From contig NZ_LFQU01000011.1 in NCBI RefSeq assembly GCF_001275135.1, forward strand, positions 1-64,000: a stretch of DNA of 64,000 nt. Reading direction: 5' to 3'. The translations under genes were made by a program, and so were the position numbers. The stretch is from Xylanibacter rarus (GTDB lineage Bacteria; Bacteroidota; Bacteroidia; Bacteroidales; Bacteroidaceae). The notes beneath the pieces were generated by a model. The model searched no databases and was not told where the DNA came from. It worked only from the letters and a program-made list of their open reading frames with translations. Of this stretch, positions 36,689-45,874 are shown piece by piece (the first letter of the stretch is position 1; each line of letters opens with the position of its first letter).

Positions 36689-38809
36689 TTATCTTATTAC
36701 ATATTTCTTGCCGCCCTTGATGTATATGCCTTTTGTGAGGCCTTTAAGGCTGCCGTCGGTGCGCACTAAGCGTCCGTCAATGGTATATATGTCGTTGTCG
36801 TTCTTTGCTTCATCAGAATTTATTGTCTGCTTGATTCCTGATGCAACACCTTCTTCGACAGTTACATTTGCTATCTGTAAATAAGACATACCATTTACAG
36901 GATACGGGCTTACGAGGTGTATACCTATACAGCGCGCTCCGTCTGTTCCTGCCGGAACGTTAAACTCATACTCAGAGTAAATCCAGTTGTCGCCTGATTC
37001 ATTCAACTGCGGCTTGAACGTAAATTCATCAAACATAGCATGTTCTGTGTAAACGTTGTTGCTGCCCAAAGTGAACTGCAGTTTCTCTTCGGCTGTGCAG
37101 CGTATCTTCACTCTGATCTTGTAGCTCTTTGCGGCATTAAACTCGAGCGGAGGACTTATCAGCCATTCGTCGGCGTCATTTCCGTAGTTTTCGATACCGG
37201 GGTTAACAATGTATTCAGCGCATGGTGTAGTATCGTCAAACTGCAGCGGACCCCATTCAGATGTATATGTCCAGCTGTATGCGTCTTTATTGGCATCGTA
37301 AGCCATCCACTGATTTTCAAAATATGTCATGTTTGAAAAGTCTTGTGACATCGGCAGAGTCATTGCCTTGCCGAGTACATAGGCTTCGGGCATGTTTGCA
37401 GCTGTCTCACCATATTCGTTGCATGCATAGATGACGTATGTGTAGCGTCCGATACGTGTCATCTGGTCGTCTGTGAACGTGGTTTCTTTCAGGTTTTCAA
37501 CAACAGTCTTGTTGTCCGGCTGGCGCACAATCTTATATGTCAGTCCGTCTGGAGAGAAATATCCTCCGTTAAAGCCTTGTGTAGGTGCGTCCCATGACAG
37601 CTTGGCTGAAGCACATCCTTCGCCTACGACGAATTTCATGTTAGATACCTGTCCAGGCATGTCGTTGCCTACAAATACCGTTGCGCGGGCCTTGCCGCCG
37701 TTGCCGGCCTTGTTTACAGCGTAAATAACGTATGCGTAGTCGCCGTCAGCATCAATACTGGTGTCGTCATAAGACGTTGCATTAGCTTCCAGAGTTGCAA
37801 TCTTTTCTCCGTTACGCTCTATCACATAACCTGTAACGGCATCAGCCAATGTCTCGCCGCCGAAAGAAGTTGTAGGAGCTTTCCATGTCATGTGTGCTGT
37901 CCTTGCACCTTTCTCTCCTGGTGTAACTGTGAATTCTGCAGGTTCAGCAGGAGCGTTGTCTCCGCCTTCAGCAAACGGGATGTAGAGAGCCATGAATGAT
38001 GAGTTGATGCCAATCTGTCCGAGATTCTTCATTGTTACATTTTCAGATGTCAGGTCGATGCACAGCATATATGTCTGTATACCCTGATCATAATCATATG
38101 AGCATGCTGCCCAATACAGAAGACCAGTAGAATGGTCGAATTCCATTGTCTGATTCTGTGACAATCCTCCGAAACCTGTCTGCAATATTCTTGTTACCGA
38201 ACCGTCATTTTTGTTCACCTTATACAGCACGCCGTCATTGGCGCCTACGCCATATAATGTTCCGTCCATGTCGGCAGCAATTACGCCAAGAGTTTTTTGC
38301 AGCGTTGTAACCTTTGTAAGCATACCGTCTTTAAGGTTGACGCTATACAGGGCCGATTCTCCCTGATAGAAACCTATTGCGTACATTGTCTTAGAACTGT
38401 AGTCATAGGTCATGTCCTGTGTCTTGAAGTTAGTGCCTTGTGCGGCAAGTCCTTCCGAACCCAGCACGGTGTAACGGCCCGTCGTTATATTGTATGATAT
38501 GAAGTCGCCGTTCTGAGGACCCATAAATGAGTCGTAGACATATTCGTATGCATAGAAGACGTCGTCTACGGCAGCTCCCGAATAGATGCTCTTCATGTTT
38601 CCATAAGGATATATTACGTCAGCTTTTGAAAGATCATTGAGGTTTAATGAACAAAAGCCGTAAGCACCTGCCAGAGCTCCGTTGTAGTTAAAGTATCCAT
38701 ACATTTTCCTGTTTACGGTTGATGCTGAGCCGCTGTCTGCAGCATACGCAGATGTGTTGGCGCAAATAATAGCCAAAACTGCAAGCATGGAGAATAAAAT
38801 TTTCTTCAT
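36689..38809 (-). CDS. T9SS-exported protein with fibronectin III and choice-of-anchor domains
   Basis: A 706-residue protein with a signal peptide (about 1-23). An N-terminal segment (about 30-280) has repeated short beta motifs with YxV/GxL patterns, like a propeller. Two fibronectin type III domains follow (about 285-385 and 386-480). A jelly-roll choice-of-anchor J-like domain spans about 485-655 (FSNMTYFENQWMAYD, DEWLISPPLEF). It ends in a T9SS sorting tail (IYTIDGRLVRTDGSLKGL). It is probably displayed on the surface. It is read from the same strand as the M6 protease upstream, with a 25-nt gap. Confidence 0.82.
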   Translation of the reverse strand: MKKILFSMLAVLAIICANTSAYAADSGSASTVNRKMYGYFNYNGALAGAYGFCSLNLNDLSKADVIYPYGNMKSIYSGAAVDDVFYAYEYVYDSFMGPQNGDFISYNITTGRYTVLGSEGLAAQGTNFKTQDMTYDYSSKTMYAIGFYQGESALYSVNLKDGMLTKVTTLQKTLGVIAADMDGTLYGVGANDGVLYKVNKNDGSVTRILQTGFGGLSQNQTMEFDHSTGLLYWAACSYDYDQGIQTYMLCIDLTSENVTMKNLGQIGINSSFMALYIPFAEGGDNAPAEPAEFTVTPGEKGARTAHMTWKAPTTSFGGETLADAVTGYVIERNGEKIATLEANATSYDDTSIDADGDYAYVIYAVNKAGNGGKARATVFVGNDMPGQVSNMKFVVGEGCASAKLSWDAPTQGFNGGYFSPDGLTYKIVRQPDNKTVVENLKETTFTDDQMTRIGRYTYVIYACNEYGETAANMPEAYVLGKAMTLPMSQDFSNMTYFENQWMAYDANKDAYSWTYTSEWGPLQFDDTTPCAEYIVNPGIENYGNDADEWLISPPLEFNAAKSYKIRVKIRCTAEEKLQFTLGSNNVYTEHAMFDEFTFKPQLNESGDNWIYSEYEFNVPAGTDGARCIGIHLVSPYPVNGMSYLQIANVTVEEGVASGIKQTINSDEAKNDNDIYTIDGRLVRTDGSLKGLTKGIYIKGGKKYVIR

Positions 38810-38834
38810 AATGGTACTTTTTAAATGTTAATAA

Positions 38835-40640
38835 TTAGGGTCTTGCTAAAATAACTTTTTTAATTAACTCACCGCATTTTACAATGTACATGCCACATCC
38901 AGGAGTGCATGTTATATGCCTCTGGGCTGATTTCTGTATAATGCGGCCGTCAGCTGAGAGTATGAGTACATCAGACTTTTGCGGATTGTCAATATTTATT
39001 GTTCCGCCTGTTGCGCTGATGCGTGCCAGTTCTTGTCCTGCTTCGTGTGATTCAATGCCTGTTGCATCGCTCTTGAAGTCGAAAGTGATCACACCGTTGT
39101 TTTCTCTTATGTTTGTTATCGGACAGTTTACGGCGTCAGATGTAGTATGCCATTTTGCAGAAGGCATTGACGTATCAGTAAACTGTGTGTTGTTGCTTGT
39201 TCCGGGGAACGGGTCGCCGGCCTCGGTGCCGTCAGAGGCATGCCCGTCTGCAGGGATAAGAGAAACATGCTCATAGCCTGACGATGAGGTGTTGACACGG
39301 TTGGTATTCCAAAGAGAAGGAACATAATGTATTTGCGAAATAATCAGTCCGTGACCGTCGAGAGCCTTGTCCCAGCCTGTCTGCTGGCGGTTCTCCAAGG
39401 TGAAGTATTCATTGTTGTCTGTTCCGCATACAATGAAGTATGCCTCGTTTGATTCAGACAACGGGTTTAGTGTCAGGTCCTTGGCAGGTTCGCTAAGCAC
39501 TACAGGTTCGAGCCAGCCTACAGTATATTTGTCCATTGCTGTGTATCCGGCAGGAGTCTTGCTGTCGTCATTATAGAGTCCGTTGCACATCACGTCCCAT
39601 GTAAGCATGCCTTGCATTCCTGAATATGCAGCGTCGTATATGTCAGGCAGTCCGAGGATGTGGCTGAACTCATGGCAGAATGTGCCGATACCGTCGAGAG
39701 TTGTTCCTTCATGGCCTCTCAGCTCACATGAACATGCTGCCTGTCCTAAATACAGTCCGTCGTACATGTTCCAGCTTTCGTAAGTCAGGTCTACGGCCTG
39801 TGGCCATACGGTCTCTTCGCTGCCGCCCTGCGACTGTCCGTAGCCGGCATACACCACGAAGATAAAATCAACATATCCGTCGCCGTTGTAGTCGTATTTA
39901 GAAAAGTCGACGTCTGTGTTTGCGTCTGCCATGCTGCATGCATCTATCATCAGTTCTGCTGCTCTCTCGTCATAGCCGTAATATGCCATTTCGTGAGGAA
40001 GGTCAACAGGGCCGACAATGTCAAATGTAGGAACAAATTTTCCGGCAGACTGCGCGGTGAAATAGCTCTTTATGCTTCCTGAAGCATACGGGCCTGAATA
40101 GTCTTCATCGTTTGCCATGCTGTTATATATGTCATGGATGTTGTCAGTAGAAAACTTCTGGTCCTTAAACTGGGCTAAGATTATAAGTCCGCGGATATTG
40201 CCTATTGTAGGGAATACAGGCTCTATGACGCTTGGCGAGCTTTGACTTTTTACTCTTTGTGCCTTAGAGGCTATCTCCTGGCGCTTGTCCCTATAGGCTA
40301 TGGCAAGCTTTTGCTTGATAGCCTGCTGGTCTAATGTTTTTATAAACTGGAGTTCTTTAGCGTTGCGGCTTGTTGCGTTGTGTGCCACCATTCCTGTCGG
40401 CATCACCTTGTTGTCAACAATTTCTGCATATCTAAGACTTCCGTTTGCATCGGGTAGAAGGATGAATCCGTCTTCACTTACATAATGGTGCATGTATTCG
40501 TCACCATTCAAATACACTGTTACCTTAGTTCCGTCTGCCTGGGTGTATGATATCTTGTTTGGCCAGGCAGGAGCAGCGTATGTGCCGTTTAAACAAATCA
40601 GGCAAGCTGCAATGGTAATAAAAACGTTAAGGATTCTCAT
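38835..40640 (-). CDS. M6 family metalloprotease exported by T9SS
   Basis: A 601-residue secreted zinc protease. After a signal peptide (about 22 residues) and a propeptide-like region, the catalytic domain has HEFSHILGLPD at 323-333, the M6 form of HExxHxxGxxD. An EF-hand-like loop DYNGDGYVD (about 250-258) probably binds calcium. The C-terminal 70 residues form a T9SS sorting tail (ILSADGRIIQKS ... MYIVKCGELIKKVI). M6 proteases degrade host or competitor proteins. It is the first of the three cargo genes on this strand. The AraC-type regulator at 40885 is divergent from it across 244 nt. Confidence 0.9.
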   Translation of the reverse strand: MRILNVFITIAACLICLNGTYAAPAWPNKISYTQADGTKVTVYLNGDEYMHHYVSEDGFILLPDANGSLRYAEIVDNKVMPTGMVAHNATSRNAKELQFIKTLDQQAIKQKLAIAYRDKRQEIASKAQRVKSQSSPSVIEPVFPTIGNIRGLIILAQFKDQKFSTDNIHDIYNSMANDEDYSGPYASGSIKSYFTAQSAGKFVPTFDIVGPVDLPHEMAYYGYDERAAELMIDACSMADANTDVDFSKYDYNGDGYVDFIFVVYAGYGQSQGGSEETVWPQAVDLTYESWNMYDGLYLGQAACSCELRGHEGTTLDGIGTFCHEFSHILGLPDIYDAAYSGMQGMLTWDVMCNGLYNDDSKTPAGYTAMDKYTVGWLEPVVLSEPAKDLTLNPLSESNEAYFIVCGTDNNEYFTLENRQQTGWDKALDGHGLIISQIHYVPSLWNTNRVNTSSSGYEHVSLIPADGHASDGTEAGDPFPGTSNNTQFTDTSMPSAKWHTTSDAVNCPITNIRENNGVITFDFKSDATGIESHEAGQELARISATGGTINIDNPQKSDVLILSADGRIIQKSAQRHITCTPGCGMYIVKCGELIKKVILARP

Positions 40641-40820
40641 AATATTGTAGGTGTTAAGTTTATCAGAATAATAGATTTATTAAATTTTTACGTCTGCTAA
40701 ATTATATTTTTTATTACAGATTATACAAATAAAAGCATCCAAATTCTTCACATTTCACGAAATATTAAAAAAAAACTTGCATTTTACGATTTTGTCTATA
40801 TTTTTCTCTTATATTTTGTT

Positions 40821-40828
40821 TAAATTTG
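40821..40828 (+). promoter_or_regulatory. Probable -7 element of the AraC-type regulator
   Basis: TAAATTTG matches the -7 consensus, 56 nt before the start. A TTTG at 40791 is 26 nt away, longer than ideal. Confidence 0.35.
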
Positions 40829-40884
40829 CAATGGAAGACGGTTAATAGCCTGTCGATTAAAATTTATTAATAGCCTAATACGAT

Positions 40885-42369
40885 ATGTTTAAACACATTA
40901 TTTTCATAATATTTCTATTTGTATGTCCTGTATGTCATTCTTATGCGTCGATGCCTGCAAACACAAAATCAGGCATGACAAAAATAATAGCCGACGGCTT
41001 GTATAAGGATGGCAATTATCCTTTGGCCATTACATATTATATAAAAGGTATGGAAATAGCTGAAAAGGAAGACGACAAGCGCACATACATGGCATGCATA
41101 GGTAATATTGCCAATATTTATGAAGCTTTTGGCGATTATGAGGCAAACCTCTTCTATCTGCTGAAAGGATACAAAATGTCGAAAAAGCTTAATGACGAAG
41201 AGCTGATAGGCAAATACCTTACTAATATAGTGCCTGCATATTGTCATCTGGGGAATATTAAAAAGGCAAAGGAATATTATGATATAGCCAAGAAGATGCA
41301 GGTAAGCAAGAACGCAACACAATGGGAGTATTTCCTAATATATAATTCTGCCCGAATAAAGCAGGCTGAACGTAAGTATGACGAAGCTGTGAAGGATCAT
41401 CTAAGGGCTGCCGCATACGCAGAGAAAAATGAGCTGGACGACATCTTTATATTATATCAGGAGTCTGAGATAGGAAATATTCTCGTCAAAAAGCATGATT
41501 ACGGCAATGCCATAAAGTATGGAGCTAAATGCCGGGATATGTCTGTTGAAATGGATAATGCCGAGATGGAAATCAATGCGTACAAGATTCTTTACGAGGC
41601 GTATGCCGGAAATGGCGATAGCGATTCTGCCAGAAAATACAGAGTGTTGTATCTTGAGACTTATGACTCGGTGTTTAGTGCAAAGGGCATGAACCAGGCA
41701 AGGGGAAAGCTGCAGGAGTATGAGTCGCGTAAAAGTACGGAGGAGATAAGTTCGCTGACCTCGATAATCAACATTTACACTTTGGCTGTTATCTTGATTT
41801 CTATTTTGTTGATAATCACGATTGTGCTGGCAGTGGTGGTTATACGCAAGAACCGTAATTTAAGAAATGCACAGCGCCTGCTTATCAACAAGAACAACGA
41901 CTTGATAAAATCAGACAGAAGCAAGGTGGCTATTGTGCCGTCTTACAATGAAGGCGATGAGGCCGGCGACGACGAGTTTGACGGAAATGCCGGTGGGGTT
42001 GACATGACGCAGGAACAGGCAGACGCACTTCTTGCGAAAATTAATGAGATTATAAATACGCCCGAAATAATTTCTGATCCTGACCTCAGTCTGAAGATTA
42101 TAGCCGACATGGCAAAGTCGAACACAAAGTATGTTTCGTTTGTCATCAACAAGACATACAATAAAAACTTCAGAACATACATTAACGAGAAACGTATAAT
42201 GGAGGCATGCAGAATGCTTTCGGATAATGAGCATTATGGCAATATGACCATTCAGGCTATTTATGAGGAGGTGGGATATACCAATGCGACAAGCTTTAAC
42301 CGCACATTTAAGAAAATTAACGGCATGACTCCAGCCATGTATAAAAAGCTGGCGGCTAAAGAGAAGTAA
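40885..42369 (+). CDS. Membrane-anchored TPR protein with an AraC-type DNA-binding domain
   Basis: A 494-residue sensor-regulator. A signal sequence (about 1-22) is followed by TPR helices (about 30-270), one membrane segment (about 292-315), a linker, and a C-terminal AraC helix-turn-helix domain (about 385-490, with VGYTNATSFNRTFKKINGMTPAMYKK). This layout puts the TPRs outside the cytoplasm and the DNA-binding part inside, like the one-component relatives of hybrid regulators in Bacteroidales. It is divergent from the T9SS cargo cluster, so it is a fair candidate to control it; this is inference. Confidence 0.85.
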   Translation: MFKHIIFIIFLFVCPVCHSYASMPANTKSGMTKIIADGLYKDGNYPLAITYYIKGMEIAEKEDDKRTYMACIGNIANIYEAFGDYEANLFYLLKGYKMSKKLNDEELIGKYLTNIVPAYCHLGNIKKAKEYYDIAKKMQVSKNATQWEYFLIYNSARIKQAERKYDEAVKDHLRAAAYAEKNELDDIFILYQESEIGNILVKKHDYGNAIKYGAKCRDMSVEMDNAEMEINAYKILYEAYAGNGDSDSARKYRVLYLETYDSVFSAKGMNQARGKLQEYESRKSTEEISSLTSIINIYTLAVILISILLIITIVLAVVVIRKNRNLRNAQRLLINKNNDLIKSDRSKVAIVPSYNEGDEAGDDEFDGNAGGVDMTQEQADALLAKINEIINTPEIISDPDLSLKIIADMAKSNTKYVSFVINKTYNKNFRTYINEKRIMEACRMLSDNEHYGNMTIQAIYEEVGYTNATSFNRTFKKINGMTPAMYKKLAAKEK

Positions 42370-42946
42370 ATATACGGAAGCTACAAGAAGGTAAATTTTT
42401 TATGTCATGTGCATGGCCTGACGATATTCTTGCATGTGAATGATGCGTTGGCTGTATGGCAAGGCTTATTTTATGTAGGCTTAACAGGTGATGCGATTTG
42501 TAAAGTCATAGTCTACGGACTGGCTTACGGTTGCGGAGCATATTTATTTCTCATAAAAAAACAATTAGTTTTTGATGAAAAACTCGGCCGTTTTCGCTTC
42601 AAAAGTGGCCGAGTTACGACATGAAAACAATAGGTTAATGATTTGAAACTAATACGCATTGTTTTGCTTATTGTTTTTGTTGAGTAATCGTCAGATATGA
42701 ACGTTTATTAATAATAAGTGTATGTTTTGCTTTCGATTTTTCTGGGTTGTAAAATAAATTTATTTGATATTCAGCTTGAATATTAAGATGTTGTTGTGCC
42801 GGATATCACGTTTATGGCATTTTAGCGTAGTCTTGTTTTTGTCAGTGATGCATTTTTTAGGATAAAACTTTAAAACAACATGAAATGTCTCAGTGGGATA
42901 AGCTGTTGTGCGGCTTATATATTTTATATATAAAATCAGGTTTTTC
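42370..42946. other. Intergenic region with a dispersed repeat
   Basis: About 580 bases without a credible gene. It holds family 2 copy B (42552-42672), listed separately. Confidence 0.5.
42552..42672 (-). repeat. Dispersed intergenic repeat family 2, copy B
   Basis: The inverted partner of 5499-5620, 37 kb away. It contains a 9-bp stem AACTCGGCC/GGCCGAGTT which on the minus strand is followed by TTTTTC, terminator-like. Similarity to copy A covers about 110 bases with scattered substitutions. Confidence 0.7.
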
Positions 42947-42978
42947 TTTGCATTTTTAAATTTATATTTTTACTTTTG
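42947..42978 (+). promoter_or_regulatory. Promoter of the CstA-family gene
   Basis: TTTG (42947-42950) and TACTTTTG (42971-42978) are separated by 20 nt. The start codon is 41 nt downstream. Confidence 0.75.
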
Positions 42979-43019
42979 CCAATAATTAGTATGTTCAAAA
43001 GAGAATAATAATCTAATCT

Positions 43020-44468
43020 ATGATCACATTTGTTTTAAGTTTGGTTGCCCTTGTGGTGGGCTATTTCATTTATGGACGCATCGTAGAGCGTGTGTTTGCT
43101 CCCGACGACCGTCCTACACCGGCTGTAAGTATGGCCGACGGCGTAGACTATGTAGTATTGCCGGGATGGAAAATCTTTATGATTCAGTTTCTTAACATTG
43201 CCGGCACAGGACCTATTTTCGGTGCCATCATGGGTGCCAAGTTTGGCCCTTCGGCCTATCTGTGGATAGTTTTCGGCTGTATCTTTGCTGGTGCGGTTCA
43301 CGATTATCTCAGCGGAATGTTGTCGCAGCGTCATGGCGGTGCTGGTCTGCCGGAGCTTGTAGGCTGTTATCTCGGCAAGTCAACCAAGAAGGTCATGCTG
43401 GTGTTCTCTGTTTTTATGCTTATAATGGTCGGTGCCGTGTTTGTATATAGTCCGGCATTGATATTAGGTACAATATGCGGCGACTCAGTTACATGGGTTT
43501 ATGTATGGTGTCTGATAATTTTTGCATATTATTTTCTTGCCACGATGCTTCCTGTTGATAAGATTATCGGCAAGATTTATCCGCTTTTTGCCATTGCCAT
43601 GCTGTTTATGGCTGTTGCGCTCATGGTGGTGCTGTTTGTCAAATGGCCGCAGCTGCCAGAGCTTACCGACGGACTTGGCAATCTGTCGCCTAAATCGGGC
43701 CCGATATTCCCATGTCTTTTTATAACCATTGCCTGTGGTGCCATCAGCGGCTTCCATGCCACTCAGAGTCCGCTTATGGCACGTTGTATGGCGAATGAGA
43801 AACAGGGACGTCCGCTGTTTTACGGTGCGATGATAACCGAGGGCATCGTTGCGCTTATATGGGCAACAATATCTTCTTATTTCTTTTATGGCGGAGCCGC
43901 ACAGGAGCTTGGCGTTCCTCTTACGCTTCAGGCACCTGAGGTGGTAACCACCGTGTCTTCGGGATGGCTCGGCATGTTTGGCGGTGCATTGGCTATACTT
44001 GGCGTTGTGGCTGCTCCTATAACGAGCGGCGACACGGCATTGCGCAGTGCCAGACTGATTATTGCGGAGTTTCTTAACTTTGAGCAGCACACCATACGCC
44101 ACCGCATTTATATATGCATACCTCTGTTCTTGGTCACGCTGGGCTTCTTGTGGTTTAACATTGCCGATGAAGACGGCTTCAACGTTATATGGGGATGGTT
44201 CGGATGGGCCAATCAGACGCTTGCCGTGTTTACGCTTTGGGCGCTTACGGTGTATCTTGCGCGTAAGTCAAAGCCGTATATCATAACGCTTATCCCGGCT
44301 ATGTTTATGACGGCCGTGTGTGTGGCATTCCTTCTTGTTTCTAAAAATTCGTTTGCACTCAGCAATGTTGCCGGCTATATAGCTGCCGTCATAGTGCTGC
44401 TGCTGTCGGGAGTGCTGTTTGCGTTCTGGCACAAGAAATATTGCCGGATAAGCACAGACAACGATTAA
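43020..44468 (+). CDS. CstA family carrier, short form
   Basis: A 482-residue multi-pass inner-membrane protein of the carbon starvation CstA family, which in enterobacteria transports pyruvate or peptides. Family stretches include FLNIAGTGPIFGAIMGAKFGP near residue 55, GAVHDYLSGMLSQRHGG near 95, and ISGFHATQSPLMARC in the middle. It is shorter than E. coli CstA (about 700 residues) but matches the usual Bacteroidales form. It has its own promoter and terminator. The substrate is not deducible. Confidence 0.88.
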   Translation: MITFVLSLVALVVGYFIYGRIVERVFAPDDRPTPAVSMADGVDYVVLPGWKIFMIQFLNIAGTGPIFGAIMGAKFGPSAYLWIVFGCIFAGAVHDYLSGMLSQRHGGAGLPELVGCYLGKSTKKVMLVFSVFMLIMVGAVFVYSPALILGTICGDSVTWVYVWCLIIFAYYFLATMLPVDKIIGKIYPLFAIAMLFMAVALMVVLFVKWPQLPELTDGLGNLSPKSGPIFPCLFITIACGAISGFHATQSPLMARCMANEKQGRPLFYGAMITEGIVALIWATISSYFFYGGAAQELGVPLTLQAPEVVTTVSSGWLGMFGGALAILGVVAAPITSGDTALRSARLIIAEFLNFEQHTIRHRIYICIPLFLVTLGFLWFNIADEDGFNVIWGWFGWANQTLAVFTLWALTVYLARKSKPYIITLIPAMFMTAVCVAFLLVSKNSFALSNVAGYIAAVIVLLLSGVLFAFWHKKYCRISTDND

Positions 44469-44511
44469 TTTTTTGTGATAATATGTCGTAAGCCCGCGTC
44501 CGGGCTACAGG

Positions 44512-44545
44512 CCATGACCTCATTGAGCAGGTCATGGCTTTTTAT
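44512..44545 (+). terminator. Terminator of the CstA-family gene
   Basis: CCATGACCT/AGGTCATGG hairpin followed by CTTTTTATTT. A smaller hairpin, AGCCCG/CGGGCT, precedes it at about 44491-44506. Confidence 0.85.
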
Positions 44546-44555
44546 TTATGATGAA

Positions 44556-44606
44556 AAGCACAAACCGACGGACTGATATCGATTATCTGTCCGCCGGTTT
44601 GTGCTT
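44556..44606 (-). terminator. Terminator of yeiH
   Basis: A long stem, AAGCACAAACCG-CGGAC paired with GTCCG-CGGTTTGTGCTT with one mismatch, followed by TTTTCATC on the minus strand. Confidence 0.8.
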
Positions 44607-44654
44607 AAGTTTATTGAATTGTGCTTTGAAGAGAGTATGTCGTTATAAAACGTA

Positions 44655-45731
44655 TTATCCGAAAAAGCCTACAACGTATTTTGTTATAAAGTATCCGCCA
44701 CCTACGAGCCATACGTAAAGCATGCCGGCAAGGAGGAACGGCTTGGCTCCGGCCTGTTTAAACTTCTGTATGTTTGTGTCTGTTCCGAGAGCAGTCATTG
44801 CCATGGTCAGCAGGAAGGTGTCGATGTATTCAATGACGCCGTTCAGCGGTATGTCCTTAACTGTCGGTGCATCGAAAAGATACTGCAGGAGGGAGTTTAC
44901 ACAGATTATGCCGATGAAGCCGAAGGCAAACCAGGGTATTGTGATTTTGCTCTTTTCCTTATGTCCGTCGGCTGTGGCCTTCTTGCGTCCGGCAAGCGCG
45001 AAGCTCATTATGACGAGCACCGGGGCAAGCATCATTACGCGTATCATCTTTGTGATAGTTGCAGTGCCGGCTATGCCCAGGCTGTCTGTCGGGTCCATGG
45101 CGTTGCCGGCTCCGGCTACGTGTGCCACTTCGTGCAGCGTGCTTCCAGTGTAGATTGCAACGGCTGTGTCGCTCAGGCCTGAAAGTATTCCGGAACGATA
45201 CATGATGGGGTAGAGGAACATTGATATTGTTCCGAAGATAACCACAGTTGATACGGCAATGGCTGTCTTGTGGCTTTCACATTTCACTACGGGCTCGGCT
45301 CCGAGCACGGCTGCTGCACCGCATATGGCGCTTCCTGTAGAGGTCATTAGCGTAGTGTCGCGGTCGAGCTTGAGCATGCGGCCAAACCACAGACCAAGAA
45401 ATATTGTTCCTGTAACGATTATGGCATCCACGATTATTGCCGGCACTCCTACTGCCGCAACCTGTGTCAGCGTAAGGCGGAAACCATAGAGCACGATACC
45501 CGTGCGGAGAAGTTGCTTCGTGCAGAACTTAATACCCGGCACCCAAGTTTCGGGCAGTTTGTTGCGAAGGCTGTTGGCATAGAGCATACCAAGGATGATT
45601 CCGATGATGAGCGGACTGAGCGAGAGCTGCTTCATGATGGGCAGGTCTGCCAGATAGAATGCTGCAAACGAAAATAATGCAATCAGCAAGATTCCGTGAA
45701 GGGTGTTTGCCCTGTTTCCTTTTTCAAACAT
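44655..45731 (-). CDS. yeiH: YeiH family membrane protein, putative sulfate exporter
   Basis: A 358-residue protein with about ten hydrophobic segments, a member of the YeiH/UPF0324 family. Recognisable stretches are LSPLIIGIILGMLYANSL, the STGSAICGAAAVLGAEPVVK core and GSTLHEVAHVAGAGNAM. The family is annotated as a putative sulfate exporter, and its relatives are tied to sulfur compounds such as sulfite and taurine products, with little direct proof. The LysR regulator upstream on the same strand probably controls it, as YeiE is linked to yeiH in enterobacteria. The bases 45833-45840 read TACCTTTG on the minus strand and may be its -7 element. Confidence 0.88.
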   Translation of the reverse strand: MFEKGNRANTLHGILLIALFSFAAFYLADLPIMKQLSLSPLIIGIILGMLYANSLRNKLPETWVPGIKFCTKQLLRTGIVLYGFRLTLTQVAAVGVPAIIVDAIIVTGTIFLGLWFGRMLKLDRDTTLMTSTGSAICGAAAVLGAEPVVKCESHKTAIAVSTVVIFGTISMFLYPIMYRSGILSGLSDTAVAIYTGSTLHEVAHVAGAGNAMDPTDSLGIAGTATITKMIRVMMLAPVLVIMSFALAGRKKATADGHKEKSKITIPWFAFGFIGIICVNSLLQYLFDAPTVKDIPLNGVIEYIDTFLLTMAMTALGTDTNIQKFKQAGAKPFLLAGMLYVWLVGGGYFITKYVVGFFG

Positions 45732-45874
45732 GATAGATTACCTTTGTTAATAATATTTATTTTATTCTCTTTTTCTCCTTGCCTGGCAGACCTTCGTGTC
45801 TTGTTGTCGGGCTGCCTTTAAGTTTACTGCTGCAAAGGTAATTAATTTTTTGTTATGTAGTATATCTTAATTTT

